From: Flavobacteriaceae bacterium
GTDB taxonomy: Bacteria; Bacteroidota; Bacteroidia; Flavobacteriales; Flavobacteriaceae
Direction: 5' to 3'
Length of the DNA: 64,000 nt
Assembly: GCA_018646605.1 (NCBI GenBank)
Contig: JABGUL010000027.1
Span: 212,375 to 276,374, forward strand
Under the pieces are notes generated by a model. That model made no database searches. It worked only from the letters and a program-made list of their open reading frames with translations, and was not told the origin of the DNA. Position 1 is the stretch's first letter. Each line of letters starts with the position of its first letter. Made by a program: the position numbers and the translations under genes. Below are positions 38,735 through 47,701 of the stretch, piece by piece.

Positions 38735-39751
38735 ATGAAAATCTTTTTATCTATTCTTACCGCACTAATTTTAATGAAATGTGGTGGCCCAGCTGTGCCT
38801 AATTATAAAATCAGTACCGGCATCAAAGGGGATAAAGCAAAATGGGGCGACACCCTTCAGCTTAAAATTAAAAATAATTCACCAGAGAAGGTTGCGTACT
38901 TTTTAAATAACACCCCTATTTCTCCAAATCATATCCTCACAAATGAGCCGCTAGGAACGCAGGTTGTAAAAGCTGTAATTACTAATGGAGAAAATACTAA
39001 AGAAACAGAAACGACTTTAACCCTTTTGGCTGATGCTCCTCCACAACTATACACCTACGAGATAGTAAACATCTTTCCGCATGATCAAACCGCCTACACA
39101 CAAGGCTTGGAATTTGACGGCGAATTACTATATGAGAGTACCGGTTTGAATGGGAAGTCCAGCCTACGCACTGTAAATTACAAAACAGGAGAAATCATCG
39201 AAAACAAACCTTTAGATAACGCTTATTTTGGAGAAGGACTAACTCTTCTAAATGATCAAATTATCCAGCTTACCTGGAGAGCGCAAAAGGGATTTGTGTA
39301 TGACAAAGCAACCCTTACGATGCAAAAATCCTTTCCTTTTCAAGAAAGTAAAGAAGGTTGGGGCTTGTGTAATGATGGCCAATACCTTTACAAATCTGAT
39401 GGTAGTAACCGGATTTGGATCCTTGACCCCATCACTTATAAAGAGCTCAAAAGTATTCAGGTGATGACGCATAAGTCGCCTCTAAAAAACATCAACGAGT
39501 TGGAATGGGTCAATGGAAAGATCTATGCCAATACCTATCAGTTCAATAAAGAAGCAAGTGTTATCATTGATCCTTTAAGTGGTGCTGTAGAGGGGGTGAT
39601 TGATTTTTCAGGGCTTAAAGAAAAAGTGACACAACACCCACAACTCAACGTATTAAATGGAATTGCGTTTCACAAAGCTCGAAACACCTTTTTTGTGACT
39701 GGGAAAAACTGGAGTTCCATTTTTGAGGTAAACCTCTTGCCGAAAGAATGA
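38735..39751 (+). CDS. Glutaminyl-peptide cyclotransferase, lipoprotein
   Basis: Bacterial glutamine cyclotransferase (beta-propeller family, PF05096) that forms N-terminal pyroglutamate. Signal peptide with lipobox LILMKC (Cys16), so anchored in the envelope. Residues about 20-100 are a beta-sandwich-like extra domain; the propeller starts near 110 with YTQGLEFDGELLYESTG and continues with GEGLTLLNDQIIQLTW, EGWGLCNDGQYLYKSDGS, NELEWVNGKIYANTY and LNGIAFH. The longer open frame from 38633 overlaps the SRP RNA and reads as non-protein sequence, so ATG 38735 is chosen. Four-base overlap (ATGA) with the thioesterase gene. Confidence 0.9.
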   Translation: MKIFLSILTALILMKCGGPAVPNYKISTGIKGDKAKWGDTLQLKIKNNSPEKVAYFLNNTPISPNHILTNEPLGTQVVKAVITNGENTKETETTLTLLADAPPQLYTYEIVNIFPHDQTAYTQGLEFDGELLYESTGLNGKSSLRTVNYKTGEIIENKPLDNAYFGEGLTLLNDQIIQLTWRAQKGFVYDKATLTMQKSFPFQESKEGWGLCNDGQYLYKSDGSNRIWILDPITYKELKSIQVMTHKSPLKNINELEWVNGKIYANTYQFNKEASVIIDPLSGAVEGVIDFSGLKEKVTQHPQLNVLNGIAFHKARNTFFVTGKNWSSIFEVNLLPKE

Positions 39752-40140
39752 GTAAGTCCTATCAATACGATCTTCAAGTAAAAAAGGAACATTTAGATGC
39801 TTTAGATCATGTAAATAACGTACAATATCTTCAGTGGGTACAAGAAATTGCTGGGGCACATTGGGAATCGCTCATTAAAGATAAAGAGTCGGATTATGGT
39901 ATTTGGGTAGTTCGAAGTCATACCATTAATTACAAACGCTCTGCAAAACAGAACGATTGGCTAACCCTAAAAACCCACGTTGCCCTCACGGAGGGATATC
40001 TCTCTCAGCGTATTGTTGAAATATATTTTAAAGACACCACAATTCTTGTTGCGCAGTGTACCACACAGTGGTGTTATCTGGATCCAAAGACGCAAAAAAT
40101 TCTCCGAATTCCTCAGGAAATCCAAGCCCTTTTTTCCTAA
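39748..40140 (+). CDS. Acyl-CoA thioesterase (4HBT hotdog family)
   Basis: 130-residue hotdog-fold thioesterase. The YbgC/4HBT-type start HLDALDHVNNVQYLQWVQEI contains the catalytic Asp and the HVNN motif; VVRSHTINYKRSAKQNDWL and CTTQWCYLDP follow as in the family. It overlaps the cyclotransferase gene by four bases, so the pair is translated from one message even though the activities are unrelated. Substrate unknown. Confidence 0.88.
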   Translation: MSKSYQYDLQVKKEHLDALDHVNNVQYLQWVQEIAGAHWESLIKDKESDYGIWVVRSHTINYKRSAKQNDWLTLKTHVALTEGYLSQRIVEIYFKDTTILVAQCTTQWCYLDPKTQKILRIPQEIQALFS

Positions 40141-40186
40141 AACATTTTTAATTTTAGTTGAAAGCTTAGCGGTAACAACAAATTAT

Positions 40187-40320
40187 TTTGATTTTATAGT
40201 ATATTTATAGTCTCTATCCCTAAATCTGAAAAACCCCAATGAAAATCCACGTCATTTATTCTAAACATAAAAAAAAATACGTTTTTAAAGCATCTCAGCT
40301 TCTAACTTTGATTTTATAGT
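40187..40320. repeat. Pair of 14-bp direct repeats upstream of the Crp/Fnr gene
   Basis: TTTGATTTTATAGT occurs at 40187-40200 and again at 40307-40320, exactly 120 bp apart, in the 234-base gap before the Crp/Fnr gene. A shorter TTTATAGT follows the first copy. The second copy overlaps the likely -7 element. No open frame or RNA gene is seen in this gap. Confidence 0.7.
40303..40310 (+). promoter_or_regulatory. Possible -7 element of the Crp/Fnr gene
   Basis: TAACTTTG matches TAnnTTTG and overlaps the second 14-bp repeat; the ATG is 65 bases downstream. Confidence 0.4.
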
Positions 40321-40374
40321 CCTTCTAAAAGCGCTAATTTATTTATAAAGACCCCAAACACGACTCAAAAAACA

Positions 40375-40920
40375 ATGGAAATTACAAACAAGACCTTAAA
40401 TATTTCAAAAGAACGCAACATCGTACGTTTAAAAAAAAGAGACATGCTTCAGCGAGAAGGAGAAATTACTACTAAAGCTTTCTATGTTAAAAAAGGATTA
40501 TTAAGAAGCTATACCATTGACGATAATGGAAAAGAACACATTTTTATGTTTGCACCCAGGGAGTGGGTAATAGCCGATCTTGAGTCGCAAGAATTCAATC
40601 GCCCGACCAAACTTTTTATTGATTGTATTGAAGATTCAGAAGTCATTATTTTGGATCGCAACACAGGAATAAAAACAGAACTTAATGTTGACAACCTTAA
40701 AATAAGAATCAACCTATTGTCCAGACGGATTGCTGTCTTACAACGTAGAGTACTCCTGCTTATGAGTTCCAATGCCAGAGAACGTTACGAGTTGTTTTTA
40801 GAAACCTACCCTAATATGGTCAAAAGAGTTCCACAACGCATGATTGCCTCCTATCTAGGAGTTACTCCGCAAGCATTAAGTAGTATACGTGGGAAAATAA
40901 AAAAAATGCCTAAAAATTAA
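40375..40920 (+). CDS. Crp/Fnr-family transcriptional regulator
   Basis: 181-residue regulator with a cyclic-nucleotide-binding-like beta barrel (about 10-115: RDMLQREGEITTKAFYVKKGLLRSY) and a short C-terminal winged helix (RMIASYLGVTPQALSSIRGKI). The cAMP-specific phosphate-binding RxS motif is absent and there are no clustered Cys for an iron-sulfur centre, so the ligand is unknown. This short form is common in Flavobacteriia and often lies beside stress or DoxX genes, as here. Confidence 0.86.
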   Translation: MEITNKTLNISKERNIVRLKKRDMLQREGEITTKAFYVKKGLLRSYTIDDNGKEHIFMFAPREWVIADLESQEFNRPTKLFIDCIEDSEVIILDRNTGIKTELNVDNLKIRINLLSRRIAVLQRRVLLLMSSNARERYELFLETYPNMVKRVPQRMIASYLGVTPQALSSIRGKIKKMPKN

Positions 40921-40972
40921 TGATTTGTTAAGCTATGTGATTGCATAACGATATAATGGTGATGACATTTGT

Positions 40973-41368
40973 ATGAATCAAAATTTATCACCTATGAATA
41001 AAGCACAATTAATTATCAGAATTCTATTTGGATTAATATTAGTCATCTTTGGCTCAAACAAATTCTTACATTTTATGCCAATGCCACCAATGCCTGAAGC
41101 TGCAGGTGCTTTTATGGGGGCACTTGTCGATAGTGGCTACCTCATGACACTTGTTGCTCTAGTTGAAATAGTTGCTGGAGTTTCTATTTTAATCAATAAA
41201 TACAAAACACTCGCTTTAGTGATTTTACTTCCTGTAATACTAAATGCGTTTTTGTTTCATCTCTTCTTGAATCTTTCCGGAATTGCTGGATCTGCAGTTG
41301 CACTAATGATGAACCTGTTTTTAATGTATGCAAATAAAGAATCCTACCGATCATTGCTAAAATCTTAA
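40973..41368 (+). CDS. DoxX-family membrane protein
   Basis: 131-residue protein with four hydrophobic segments (ILFGLILVIFGSNKF, LMTLVALVEIVAGVSIL, LALVILLPVILNAFLFHLF, AGSAVALMMNLFLMY), matching the DoxX/DoxD-like family. The ATG at 40973 is two bases after a GACATTTG sequence resembling a -7 element; if that is the promoter, the second Met at 40994 (MNKAQL) would be the start. It follows the Crp/Fnr gene by 52 bases, suggesting it may be a target. A strong terminator follows. Confidence 0.85.
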   Translation: MNQNLSPMNKAQLIIRILFGLILVIFGSNKFLHFMPMPPMPEAAGAFMGALVDSGYLMTLVALVEIVAGVSILINKYKTLALVILLPVILNAFLFHLFLNLSGIAGSAVALMMNLFLMYANKESYRSLLKS

Positions 41369-41404
41369 TAGAAACAAATACATAAGAAGCAAAATGAATG
41401 CGTG

Positions 41405-41443
41405 AAAAACGGCTTGAAAATTTTCTAAAGCCGTTTTTTTTTT
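41405..41443 (+). terminator. Rho-independent terminator after the DoxX gene
   Basis: AAAAACGGCTT, a 12-base AT-rich loop, AAGCCGTTTTT and a run of ten T. The arms pair perfectly. The minus strand also ends in a five-T run, so it could work in both directions. Confidence 0.9.
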
Positions 41444-41723
41444 AAACTTCCTTCTAAATAAACCAGTACCCTAATCTACCCTACTTAATGAAAAACCAAC
41501 GAATTATCCCTTACGTTCACTCCTACCTCATACTCCTCAATGTATTTTTTGCCTACAACAAAGAATTGTTTGCACTTCGAAGAACACAAAAGAGGAAGTC
41601 TTGAATACTTTAGATTATTTGTTATTGTAATGTAAGTGCTTTATTATAATGTAATAAAGAGTACTATGCTATTAAATTAAATCAACTTTCAAATTGAATT
41701 TTATATAAGTACTATACCATTGC
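41444..41723. other. Gene-poor spacer between DoxX terminator and glyA
   Basis: The remainder of the only gap over 300 bases (41369-41723). It holds a possible 38-codon open frame on the plus strand (41488-41604, MKNQRIIPYV...) with a hydrophobic middle but no promoter or recognisable family, which I do not call as a gene. It also holds two similar segments, TTATTGTAATGTAA and TTATTATAATGTAA, and an AT-only inverted repeat CTTTATTA / TAATAAAG (41639-41659). Nothing else is supported. Confidence 0.6.
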
Positions 41724-42998
41724 CTAGTAATAAAACAACTCACGTCCAGTCATTAGAGCGTGAACCTTTGCCCCTACTGCTTCTAATACCACAGTACTTT
41801 CATGGTTTTGAATCACTTCATCAATCAAGTCTACTATTCCACTCATATCGTCTTCTTTAAGACCACGAGTTGTTATGGCTGCGGTGCCCACACGAATCCC
41901 AGAGGTCATAAAGGGAGACTTATCATCAAACGGCACCATATTTTTATTGGCAGTAATTTCTGCTTTTACTAGGGCGTGTTCAGCAGCTTTTCCACTAATA
42001 TTTTTATTGCGTAAATCGATCAACATCATGTGGTTGTCTGTACCACCAGAGATTAAGTGGTAGCCTTTAGCAACAAAAGCAGCGGCCATCGCTTGGGCAT
42101 TTTTCTGCACTTGTTTCATATAGACTTTAAAGGACGGCTGAAGTGCTTCTTGAAACGCAATTGCTTTTGCAGCAATAACATGTTCTAAAGGACCTCCTTG
42201 GTTTCCTGGGAAAACAGCCATATTCAATAAATGTGACATTTTTTGTGGTGTCCCATTTTTTAAAGTCATTCCAAAGGGATTGTCAAAATCTTGCCCCATC
42301 AAGATGAGTCCACCTCTAGGGCCTCTAAGAGTTTTGTGGGTTGTTGTTGTTACCACATGGCAGTGTGGCATTGGGTCGCTTAGCAAACCTGTTGCAATCA
42401 TTCCCGAAGGATGTGAGATATCGGCCAATAAAAAGGCCCCCACAGCATCGGCAATTTCACGGAACTTAGCAAAATCAATATCACGAGAATAGGCAGAAGC
42501 ACCAGCAATAATTATCCTTGGCTGTACTTCTTTTGCAATTGCCATAATATTATCATAATTCAACAGTCCTGTAGACTCCTCTACGCCATAAAAATGAGCT
42601 TTATACAAGCGTCCAGAGAAATTGACGGGAGATCCGTGTGTCAAATGTCCTCCGTGGGAAAGATCAAATCCTAAGATCTTATCCCCTGGCTTAATGAACG
42701 CATGAAAAACAGCAGTGTTTGCTTGAGATCCGGAATGGGGTTGCACGTTAGCATAAGCAGCTCCAAATAATTCTTTTGCACGGTCAATGGCAAGTTGCTC
42801 AATTTGATCAACCACTTCACACCCACCATAGTAGCGCTTTCCAGGATAACCCTCGGCGTATTTGTTTGTCAAAACAGATCCTGTAGCCTCCATAACAGAA
42901 GGACTGGTGAAGTTTTCTGAAGCAATTAATTCAATACCATTCAGTTGACGTTGTTCTTCTTGCTTGATTAAATCGAATATAGCTGTGTCTCTGTGCAT
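41724..42998 (-). CDS. glyA: Serine hydroxymethyltransferase
   Basis: PLP enzyme interconverting serine and glycine with transfer of a one-carbon unit to tetrahydrofolate. Landmarks: [18 protein letters not shown], the [15 protein letters not shown] loop, [15 protein letters not shown] and the PLP-lysine motif [16 protein letters not shown] near residue 225. The 424-residue length is normal. A minus-strand TATTTTTG (43016-43023) lies 18 bases before the ATG. Confidence 0.96.
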   Translation of the reverse strand: MHRDTAIFDLIKQEEQRQLNGIELIASENFTSPSVMEATGSVLTNKYAEGYPGKRYYGGCEVVDQIEQLAIDRAKELFGAAYANVQPHSGSQANTAVFHAFIKPGDKILGFDLSHGGHLTHGSPVNFSGRLYKAHFYGVEESTGLLNYDNIMAIAKEVQPRIIIAGASAYSRDIDFAKFREIADAVGAFLLADISHPSGMIATGLLSDPMPHCHVVTTTTHKTLRGPRGGLILMGQDFDNPFGMTLKNGTPQKMSHLLNMAVFPGNQGGPLEHVIAAKAIAFQEALQPSFKVYMKQVQKNAQAMAAAFVAKGYHLISGGTDNHMMLIDLRNKNISGKAAEHALVKAEITANKNMVPFDDKSPFMTSGIRVGTAAITTRGLKEDDMSGIVDLIDEVIQNHESTVVLEAVGAKVHALMTGRELFYY

Positions 42999-43015
42999 AA
43001 TAAAATTTTAAAGCA

Positions 43016-43023
43016 CAAAAATA
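43016..43023 (-). promoter_or_regulatory. -7 promoter element for glyA
   Basis: Minus-strand TATTTTTG, exact TAnnTTTG match, just before the glyA start at 42998. Confidence 0.5.
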
Positions 43024-43085
43024 GTCAAATCCCCCTGATTAAAAGCAGATAAAAAGACCGATAAAATGATTTTATTAAAAGGAAA

Positions 43086-43550
43086 TCAACAACACCCACT
43101 TGCTGGGGCACATGAGTTTTTTTCCTTCGTTGTAGTTACTGTCTTGGGATTACTTTCTGGGATGCCACAATTGTCTTTGGCCAGACAGTATGTTTCTTTG
43201 TTGATCAACTGAAAATTAGTTCCGTCAAAACCCAAACCATATTTTCCGATGGTTTCTCCTTGGTATTCAATCTCAATTTGCTCATCGGAAAGGCTAATTC
43301 GCTGTTGAGATAAGTGAATAATCTGAAGAACTTTTTGCGGATTCAAGCGATGCTGTATATCATCTGAGCTCCAGAGTTGAAAATTGACAACACTTTCTTT
43401 ACGTTCTTTCCCTCCACAATCGATAAAATGCTTGTGTACCATACCCACTTCGGTAATATGGAAATGAGGGGGGACAAAGTCGTTATTGGGTTGTTGAAAA
43501 CGAAATTCAGAAACTTGATTTAATGCAAATAAAAATTCGGAGAGTAGCAT
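43086..43550 (-). CDS. DUF6428 family protein with Cys-rich tail
   Basis: 154-residue protein matching the DUF6428 family as I remember it: FVPPHFHITEVGMVHKHFIDCGG, VNFQLWSSDD, HRLNPQKVLQII, IEYQGETIGKYGL and CLAKDNCGIP. It ends in CAPASGCC, a likely soft-metal-binding tail, and has further His/Cys (HFH, HKHFIDCGG). Relatives are often found in arsenic or metal resistance loci, but no arsR, arsC or transporter is next to this one. Function unknown. Confidence 0.75.
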   Translation of the reverse strand: MLLSEFLFALNQVSEFRFQQPNNDFVPPHFHITEVGMVHKHFIDCGGKERKESVVNFQLWSSDDIQHRLNPQKVLQIIHLSQQRISLSDEQIEIEYQGETIGKYGLGFDGTNFQLINKETYCLAKDNCGIPESNPKTVTTTKEKNSCAPASGCC

Positions 43551-43597
43551 AATTATATATTGAGTAAAGATACTACACCTGTGAATTAAACCCCTTA

Positions 43598-43605
43598 TAA
43601 ATTTG
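43598..43605 (+). promoter_or_regulatory. Possible -7 element for clpB
   Basis: TAAATTTG matches TAnnTTTG and is the best candidate upstream of clpB. It would place the transcript start near 43610 and give a leader of about 120 bases, unusually long for this window. Confidence 0.4.
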
Positions 43606-43611
43606 AGTTAA

Positions 43612-43651
43612 AATGTCATTGACACACCTCCTTTACAGACATAATGACATT
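43612..43651 (+). promoter_or_regulatory. 9-bp inverted repeat in the clpB leader
   Basis: AATGTCATT (43612-43620) and its exact complement AATGACATT (43643-43651), separated by 22 bases. It could be a repressor operator at the transcript start or an RNA hairpin. Further down, ATAGTCA is repeated at 43674-43680 and 43685-43691 with an 11-base period. Confidence 0.5.
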
Positions 43652-43729
43652 AAAACTAAATTTAAAACGACATATAGTCACTTGATAGTCAGTGGAATAG
43701 CTTTTGATAACATAAAGATAAAAATTGCT

Positions 43730-46330
43730 ATGAATCTGAATAATCTTACCTTAAAATCACAAGAGGTTGTGCAAGCTGCTCAACAACTTGCCTTTGAACG
43801 AGGCCATCAAGAAATAGAAAACGAACATCTCTTTCAGGGACTTATTGAAGTGGACGACAATGTACTCCCCTATTTATTTAAAAAACTCCAACTAAACCTT
43901 ACTCTAGTTAAACAACTAAATGAGAGTATTTTAAAAAGCTTTTCTAAAGTTGAGGGTGGGCAACAACAGTTTTCCCCAAAGGCCTCACAAACACTTTTGA
44001 GCGCGATAAATAATGCGAAACAACAAAAAGATGAGTACGTAGCTACGGAGCATCTTTTTATGGCTGTTTTTGAATCAAATAGTAAAGTTGGAAAAATGCT
44101 CAAAGATCAAGGGGTCACCAAAAAAGACCTTGAGGCCGCAATTAAAGAGTTACGGAAAGGAGAAAAAGTCACTTCTGCTTCTGCCGAGGGAAACTTTAAT
44201 TCTTTAGAAAAATATGCTAAAAATTTAAACAAATTAGCCGAAGAAGGTAAGCTTGACCCCGTTATTGGAAGAGATGAGGAGATCAGGAGGTTGTTGCAAA
44301 TTCTTACTCGTAGAACTAAAAACAACCCTATTTTAGTGGGGGAACCCGGGACTGGGAAAACGGCAATTGCGGAAGGACTGGCCCATCGTATTATTGATGG
44401 TGATGTTCCAGAAAACCTTAAGGACAAGCAAATCTTTGCGCTTGACATGGGGGCATTGATTGCAGGTGCAAAATACAAAGGAGAATTTGAAGAACGTTTA
44501 AAAAGCGTCATTAAAGAAGTTACCCAAAGCGATGGCGATTTAGTGCTTTTTATTGATGAAATTCACACCCTAGTGGGCGCTGGAGGTGGCGAGGGAGCAA
44601 TGGATGCTGCCAACATATTAAAGCCTGCATTGGCTCGTGGAGAACTTCGTGCAATAGGTGCCACTACCCTGGACGAATATCAAAAATATTTTGAAAAAGA
44701 CAAAGCTCTGGAGCGACGTTTCCAGAAGGTTATGGTAGATGAGCCTGATATCGAGAGTGCCATTTCGATTTTAAGAGGCATTAAAGATAAATACGAATCC
44801 CACCATAAAGTACGCATTAAAGATGAAGCAATCATAGGGGCTGTAACCCTTTCCAACCGTTATATAACCAATCGATTTCTGCCAGATAAGGCAATTGATT
44901 TAATGGACGAAGCTGCCTCTAAACTACGCATGGAAATTAATTCTAAACCAGAAGAACTAGATACCCTAGATCGTAAAATTCGTCAAATTGAAATTGAACT
45001 GGTCGCGATACGAAGAGAAAAAGAGGAAGATAAAATCAAAAGCCTTAGTAAAGAGTTGGGGGAGCTTAAAGAAAAACGAAATGCCCTATTTGCTCAATGG
45101 AGTCAGGAAAAAGAAAAGATCGATGCTGTTCAGCAAACGAAACTAGAAATAGAAACCCTCAAGTCTCAAGCCGATCGTGCAGAGCGAGACGGAGACTATG
45201 GAGTGGTGGCAGAAATTCGTTATGGTAAGCTTCAAGAAGCCGAAGCAAGAATAGAAAAATTACAGAAAGAGGTGTCTGTCGCTCAGACAGGTGAAATACT
45301 CATAAAAGAGGAAGTTACCTATGATGATATTGCAGAAGTAGTCGCTAAATGGACCGGTATACCGGTGAGCAAGATGTTGCAAACCGATAAAGAAAAGCTC
45401 CTTCGGCTAGAGGATCAACTGCACCAACGATTGGTTGGTCAAGAAAAAGCAGTGGAAGCAGTAAGTGATGCCGTTCGTCGTTCTCGTGCGGGTCTACAGG
45501 ACCAAAACCGTCCTATTGGAAGTTTTCTTTTCTTGGGAACAACCGGTGTGGGAAAAACAGAATTGGCTAAAGCATTGGCGGATGTTCTCTTTGACGATGA
45601 AAACAATATCACTCGAATAGACATGAGTGAATATCAAGAGCGACATGCCGTAAGTCGATTGGTGGGAGCTCCTCCAGGGTATGTTGGTTATGAAGAAGGT
45701 GGTCAGTTGACGGAAGCAGTTCGACGAAAACCTTACTCGGTGATACTGTTGGATGAGATTGAAAAAGCACATCCCGATACATTTAATGTGTTGTTACAGG
45801 TTTTGGATGAGGGAAGGCTTACCGATAATAAAGGGCGTTTAGCAGACTTTAAAAACAGCATTATCATCATGACGAGTAATATGGGAAGTCATGAAATCCA
45901 GACCGCCTTTGAAGAAAATCCTAAATTCGAAATAGCAGAAGCTATTGCGAAAGAAAAAGCAATGATTCTTTTGAAAAAACAAGTACGCCCAGAATTTTTA
46001 AATCGGATTGATGACATCGTGATGTTTTCTCCGCTTACACAAAAAGAAATTCAGAAAATCGTAGGGCTTCAATTGGCATTAATTGCAAAGCGTCTCAAGA
46101 AACAAGAAATTATTCTAAACAGTACTGAAGAAGCAATTGAGCAGTTGGCCGTACTCGGTTTTGATCCACAATATGGAGGACGTCCAGTGAAACGCACCTT
46201 ACAGCAACAAGTGCTAAACCCCTTAAGTAAAGCCCTTTTAGAAGGATCGGTTTCAAAAGACAAAGCCATCACCTTGGATTATTTTGAGTCTCAATTTATT
46301 TTCAGAAACAGCAGGGATGCTTCAAACTAG
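43730..46330 (+). CDS. clpB: ATP-dependent chaperone ClpB
   Basis: Hexameric AAA+ disaggregase working with DnaK. Clp-N repeats occupy residues 1-145 ([16 protein letters not shown] and the later ATEHLFMAV), AAA-1 has Walker [14 protein letters not shown] and [21 protein letters not shown], the ClpB-specific coiled-coil M-domain ([15 protein letters not shown] and following) spans about 400-530, and AAA-2 has [14 protein letters not shown]. Using ATG 43730 (MNLNNLTL) gives 866 residues, the normal ClpB length; the longer frame from 43613 adds 39 residues unlike any Clp N-terminus and covers the inverted repeat. Likely heat-shock regulated. Confidence 0.96.
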   Translation: MNLNNLTLKSQEVVQAAQQLAFERGHQEIENEHLFQGLIEVDDNVLPYLFKKLQLNLTLVKQLNESILKSFSKVEGGQQQFSPKASQTLLSAINNAKQQKDEYVATEHLFMAVFESNSKVGKMLKDQGVTKKDLEAAIKELRKGEKVTSASAEGNFNSLEKYAKNLNKLAEEGKLDPVIGRDEEIRRLLQILTRRTKNNPILVGEPGTGKTAIAEGLAHRIIDGDVPENLKDKQIFALDMGALIAGAKYKGEFEERLKSVIKEVTQSDGDLVLFIDEIHTLVGAGGGEGAMDAANILKPALARGELRAIGATTLDEYQKYFEKDKALERRFQKVMVDEPDIESAISILRGIKDKYESHHKVRIKDEAIIGAVTLSNRYITNRFLPDKAIDLMDEAASKLRMEINSKPEELDTLDRKIRQIEIELVAIRREKEEDKIKSLSKELGELKEKRNALFAQWSQEKEKIDAVQQTKLEIETLKSQADRAERDGDYGVVAEIRYGKLQEAEARIEKLQKEVSVAQTGEILIKEEVTYDDIAEVVAKWTGIPVSKMLQTDKEKLLRLEDQLHQRLVGQEKAVEAVSDAVRRSRAGLQDQNRPIGSFLFLGTTGVGKTELAKALADVLFDDENNITRIDMSEYQERHAVSRLVGAPPGYVGYEEGGQLTEAVRRKPYSVILLDEIEKAHPDTFNVLLQVLDEGRLTDNKGRLADFKNSIIIMTSNMGSHEIQTAFEENPKFEIAEAIAKEKAMILLKKQVRPEFLNRIDDIVMFSPLTQKEIQKIVGLQLALIAKRLKKQEIILNSTEEAIEQLAVLGFDPQYGGRPVKRTLQQQVLNPLSKALLEGSVSKDKAITLDYFESQFIFRNSRDASN

Positions 46331-46338
46331 ATATGTAG

Positions 46339-46346
46339 TACCTTTG
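46339..46346 (+). promoter_or_regulatory. -7 promoter element for smpB
   Basis: TACCTTTG matches TAnnTTTG and ends only four bases before the GTG start of smpB at 46351, implying a leaderless or nearly leaderless transcript. Confidence 0.45.
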
Positions 46347-46350
46347 TATT

Positions 46351-46815
46351 GTGCAAAACAACATCAACATAAAGAACAAACGGGCACGGTTTGAATTTGA
46401 ACTCATCGAAGAGTACACCGCAGGGATTGTGCTTACAGGAACAGAGATCAAATCCATCCGCAACAGCAAAGCTTCCATTACGGAAAGTTTCTGCGAATTC
46501 AATGAGCGCGGTGAATTGTTTACCGTAAACATGCACATTGAAGAATATGCTTTTGGGACACGTTTTAATCACCGACCCAAAGCCCAACGAAAGTTACTAC
46601 TCAATAAGAAAGAGCTAAAGAAACTTTACAAAGAAGTAAAAAACAGCGGACTCACAATTGTACCCCTACGCTTATTTATCAATGATGATGGATTTGCTAA
46701 GCTTCGAATTGCCCTGGCTAAAGGTAAAAAGTTCTATGATAAAAGAGAAACGATCAAAGACCGTGACAATAAAGTACAGCTCGACCGAGTAAAGAAGAAC
46801 TTCAAACGCCAGTAA
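46351..46815 (+). CDS. smpB: SsrA-binding protein SmpB
   Basis: tmRNA-binding protein for ribosome rescue. The OB-fold motifs are clear: [38 protein letters not shown], the [26 protein letters not shown] stretch and the basic tail with RETIKDRD. The start is GTG. 154 residues, normal. The gene sits 20 bases after clpB but with its own -7 element, so it may be transcribed alone and also by read-through. The ssrA gene is not in the window. Confidence 0.95.
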   Translation: MQNNINIKNKRARFEFELIEEYTAGIVLTGTEIKSIRNSKASITESFCEFNERGELFTVNMHIEEYAFGTRFNHRPKAQRKLLLNKKELKKLYKEVKNSGLTIVPLRLFINDDGFAKLRIALAKGKKFYDKRETIKDRDNKVQLDRVKKNFKRQ

Positions 46816-46856
46816 ATTATACTGTTTATTAAAAATAATATTTTAAAATCTTTCCT

Positions 46857-47645
46857 ATGAAAAAAATCCTCCTTTTAAGTGTTCTAATTAGTTTTTTTGG
46901 ATGGAGTCAAACGCCCTTAGAGCGTCTTGAGAATTCTCCTAGACATCACGAATGGATTTCAGTACCTACTGAAAAACAAGAAGTAAAGAGCTTTTTAGTA
47001 TATCCTGAAGTTTCTGAAAAAGCAGCTGTAGTAATCGTTATTCATGAAAATCGTGGATTAAATGATTGGGCACGTGCCATGTCAGATCAAATTGCTGAAA
47101 TGGGGTACATTGCTTTAGCTCCCGATTTTCTTTCTGGTACCGCTCCCAATGGTGGTGGTACTGCAGACTATGAAAATGCGGATTTGGCAAGAACGGGTAT
47201 CTATGCATTAGATTCCAATCAAATTAAAGCCACTTTGGAGGCGAGTGTTTCCTATGCAAAATCAATTCCTGCTGCCAACGGAAAAGTAGTGGTCATTGGC
47301 TTTTGTTGGGGAGGAAGTCAGTCGTTCCAGTTTGCTACTCAATCCAATGAGATTGAAACCGCCATCGTATGTTACGGAACCGGACCAAAAGATGCAGCAG
47401 CCTATCAAAATATTCAGGTGCCTGTATATGGTTTTTATGGCGGAAATGACAATCGTGTGAATGCTACTATTGCTTCAAGTCAAGCGGCAATGAACACGGA
47501 ATCTCAAGTTTTTGAACCCATCATCTACGAAGGTGCAGGACATGGTTTTTTTCGGGCTGGAGAAGAAGAAAATGCATCTGAAGCAAATAAAAAGGCTAGA
47601 AACGAAGGCTTAGCACGTCTAAAGAAAATCCTTTCTTCCTTATAA
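46857..47645 (+). CDS. Secreted dienelactone hydrolase family protein
   Basis: 262-residue alpha/beta hydrolase of the dienelactone hydrolase family with a signal peptide (KKILLLSVLISFFGWSQ). The nucleophile is Cys150 in IGFCWGG, with the Asp in FYGGNDNRVNA near 198 and the His in GAGHGFFR near 230, so the Cys-Asp-His triad is complete. HENRGLNDW is also typical. Periplasmic or surface esterase; substrate unknown, and there is no aromatic-degradation cluster nearby. Confidence 0.88.
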   Translation: MKKILLLSVLISFFGWSQTPLERLENSPRHHEWISVPTEKQEVKSFLVYPEVSEKAAVVIVIHENRGLNDWARAMSDQIAEMGYIALAPDFLSGTAPNGGGTADYENADLARTGIYALDSNQIKATLEASVSYAKSIPAANGKVVVIGFCWGGSQSFQFATQSNEIETAIVCYGTGPKDAAAYQNIQVPVYGFYGGNDNRVNATIASSQAAMNTESQVFEPIIYEGAGHGFFRAGEEENASEANKKARNEGLARLKKILSSL

Positions 47646-47678
47646 ATTCCACTGTAAACGCACTTTCTATTAAATCCT

Positions 47679-47686
47679 TATTTTTG
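47679..47686 (+). promoter_or_regulatory. -7 promoter element for aroB
   Basis: TATTTTTG, exact consensus, 15 bases before the aroB ATG. Confidence 0.5.
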
Positions 47687-47701
47687 CCTTTTTAAAACAA
47701 C

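Noticed and set aside
41488..41604. 38-codon open frame as a gene
   Set aside because: No promoter, no family resemblance and no neighbour support; recorded only as a possibility.
43613..43729. 39-residue N-terminal extension of ClpB
   Set aside because: ClpB proteins begin at the [12 protein letters not shown] sequence; the extension covers the leader inverted repeat.
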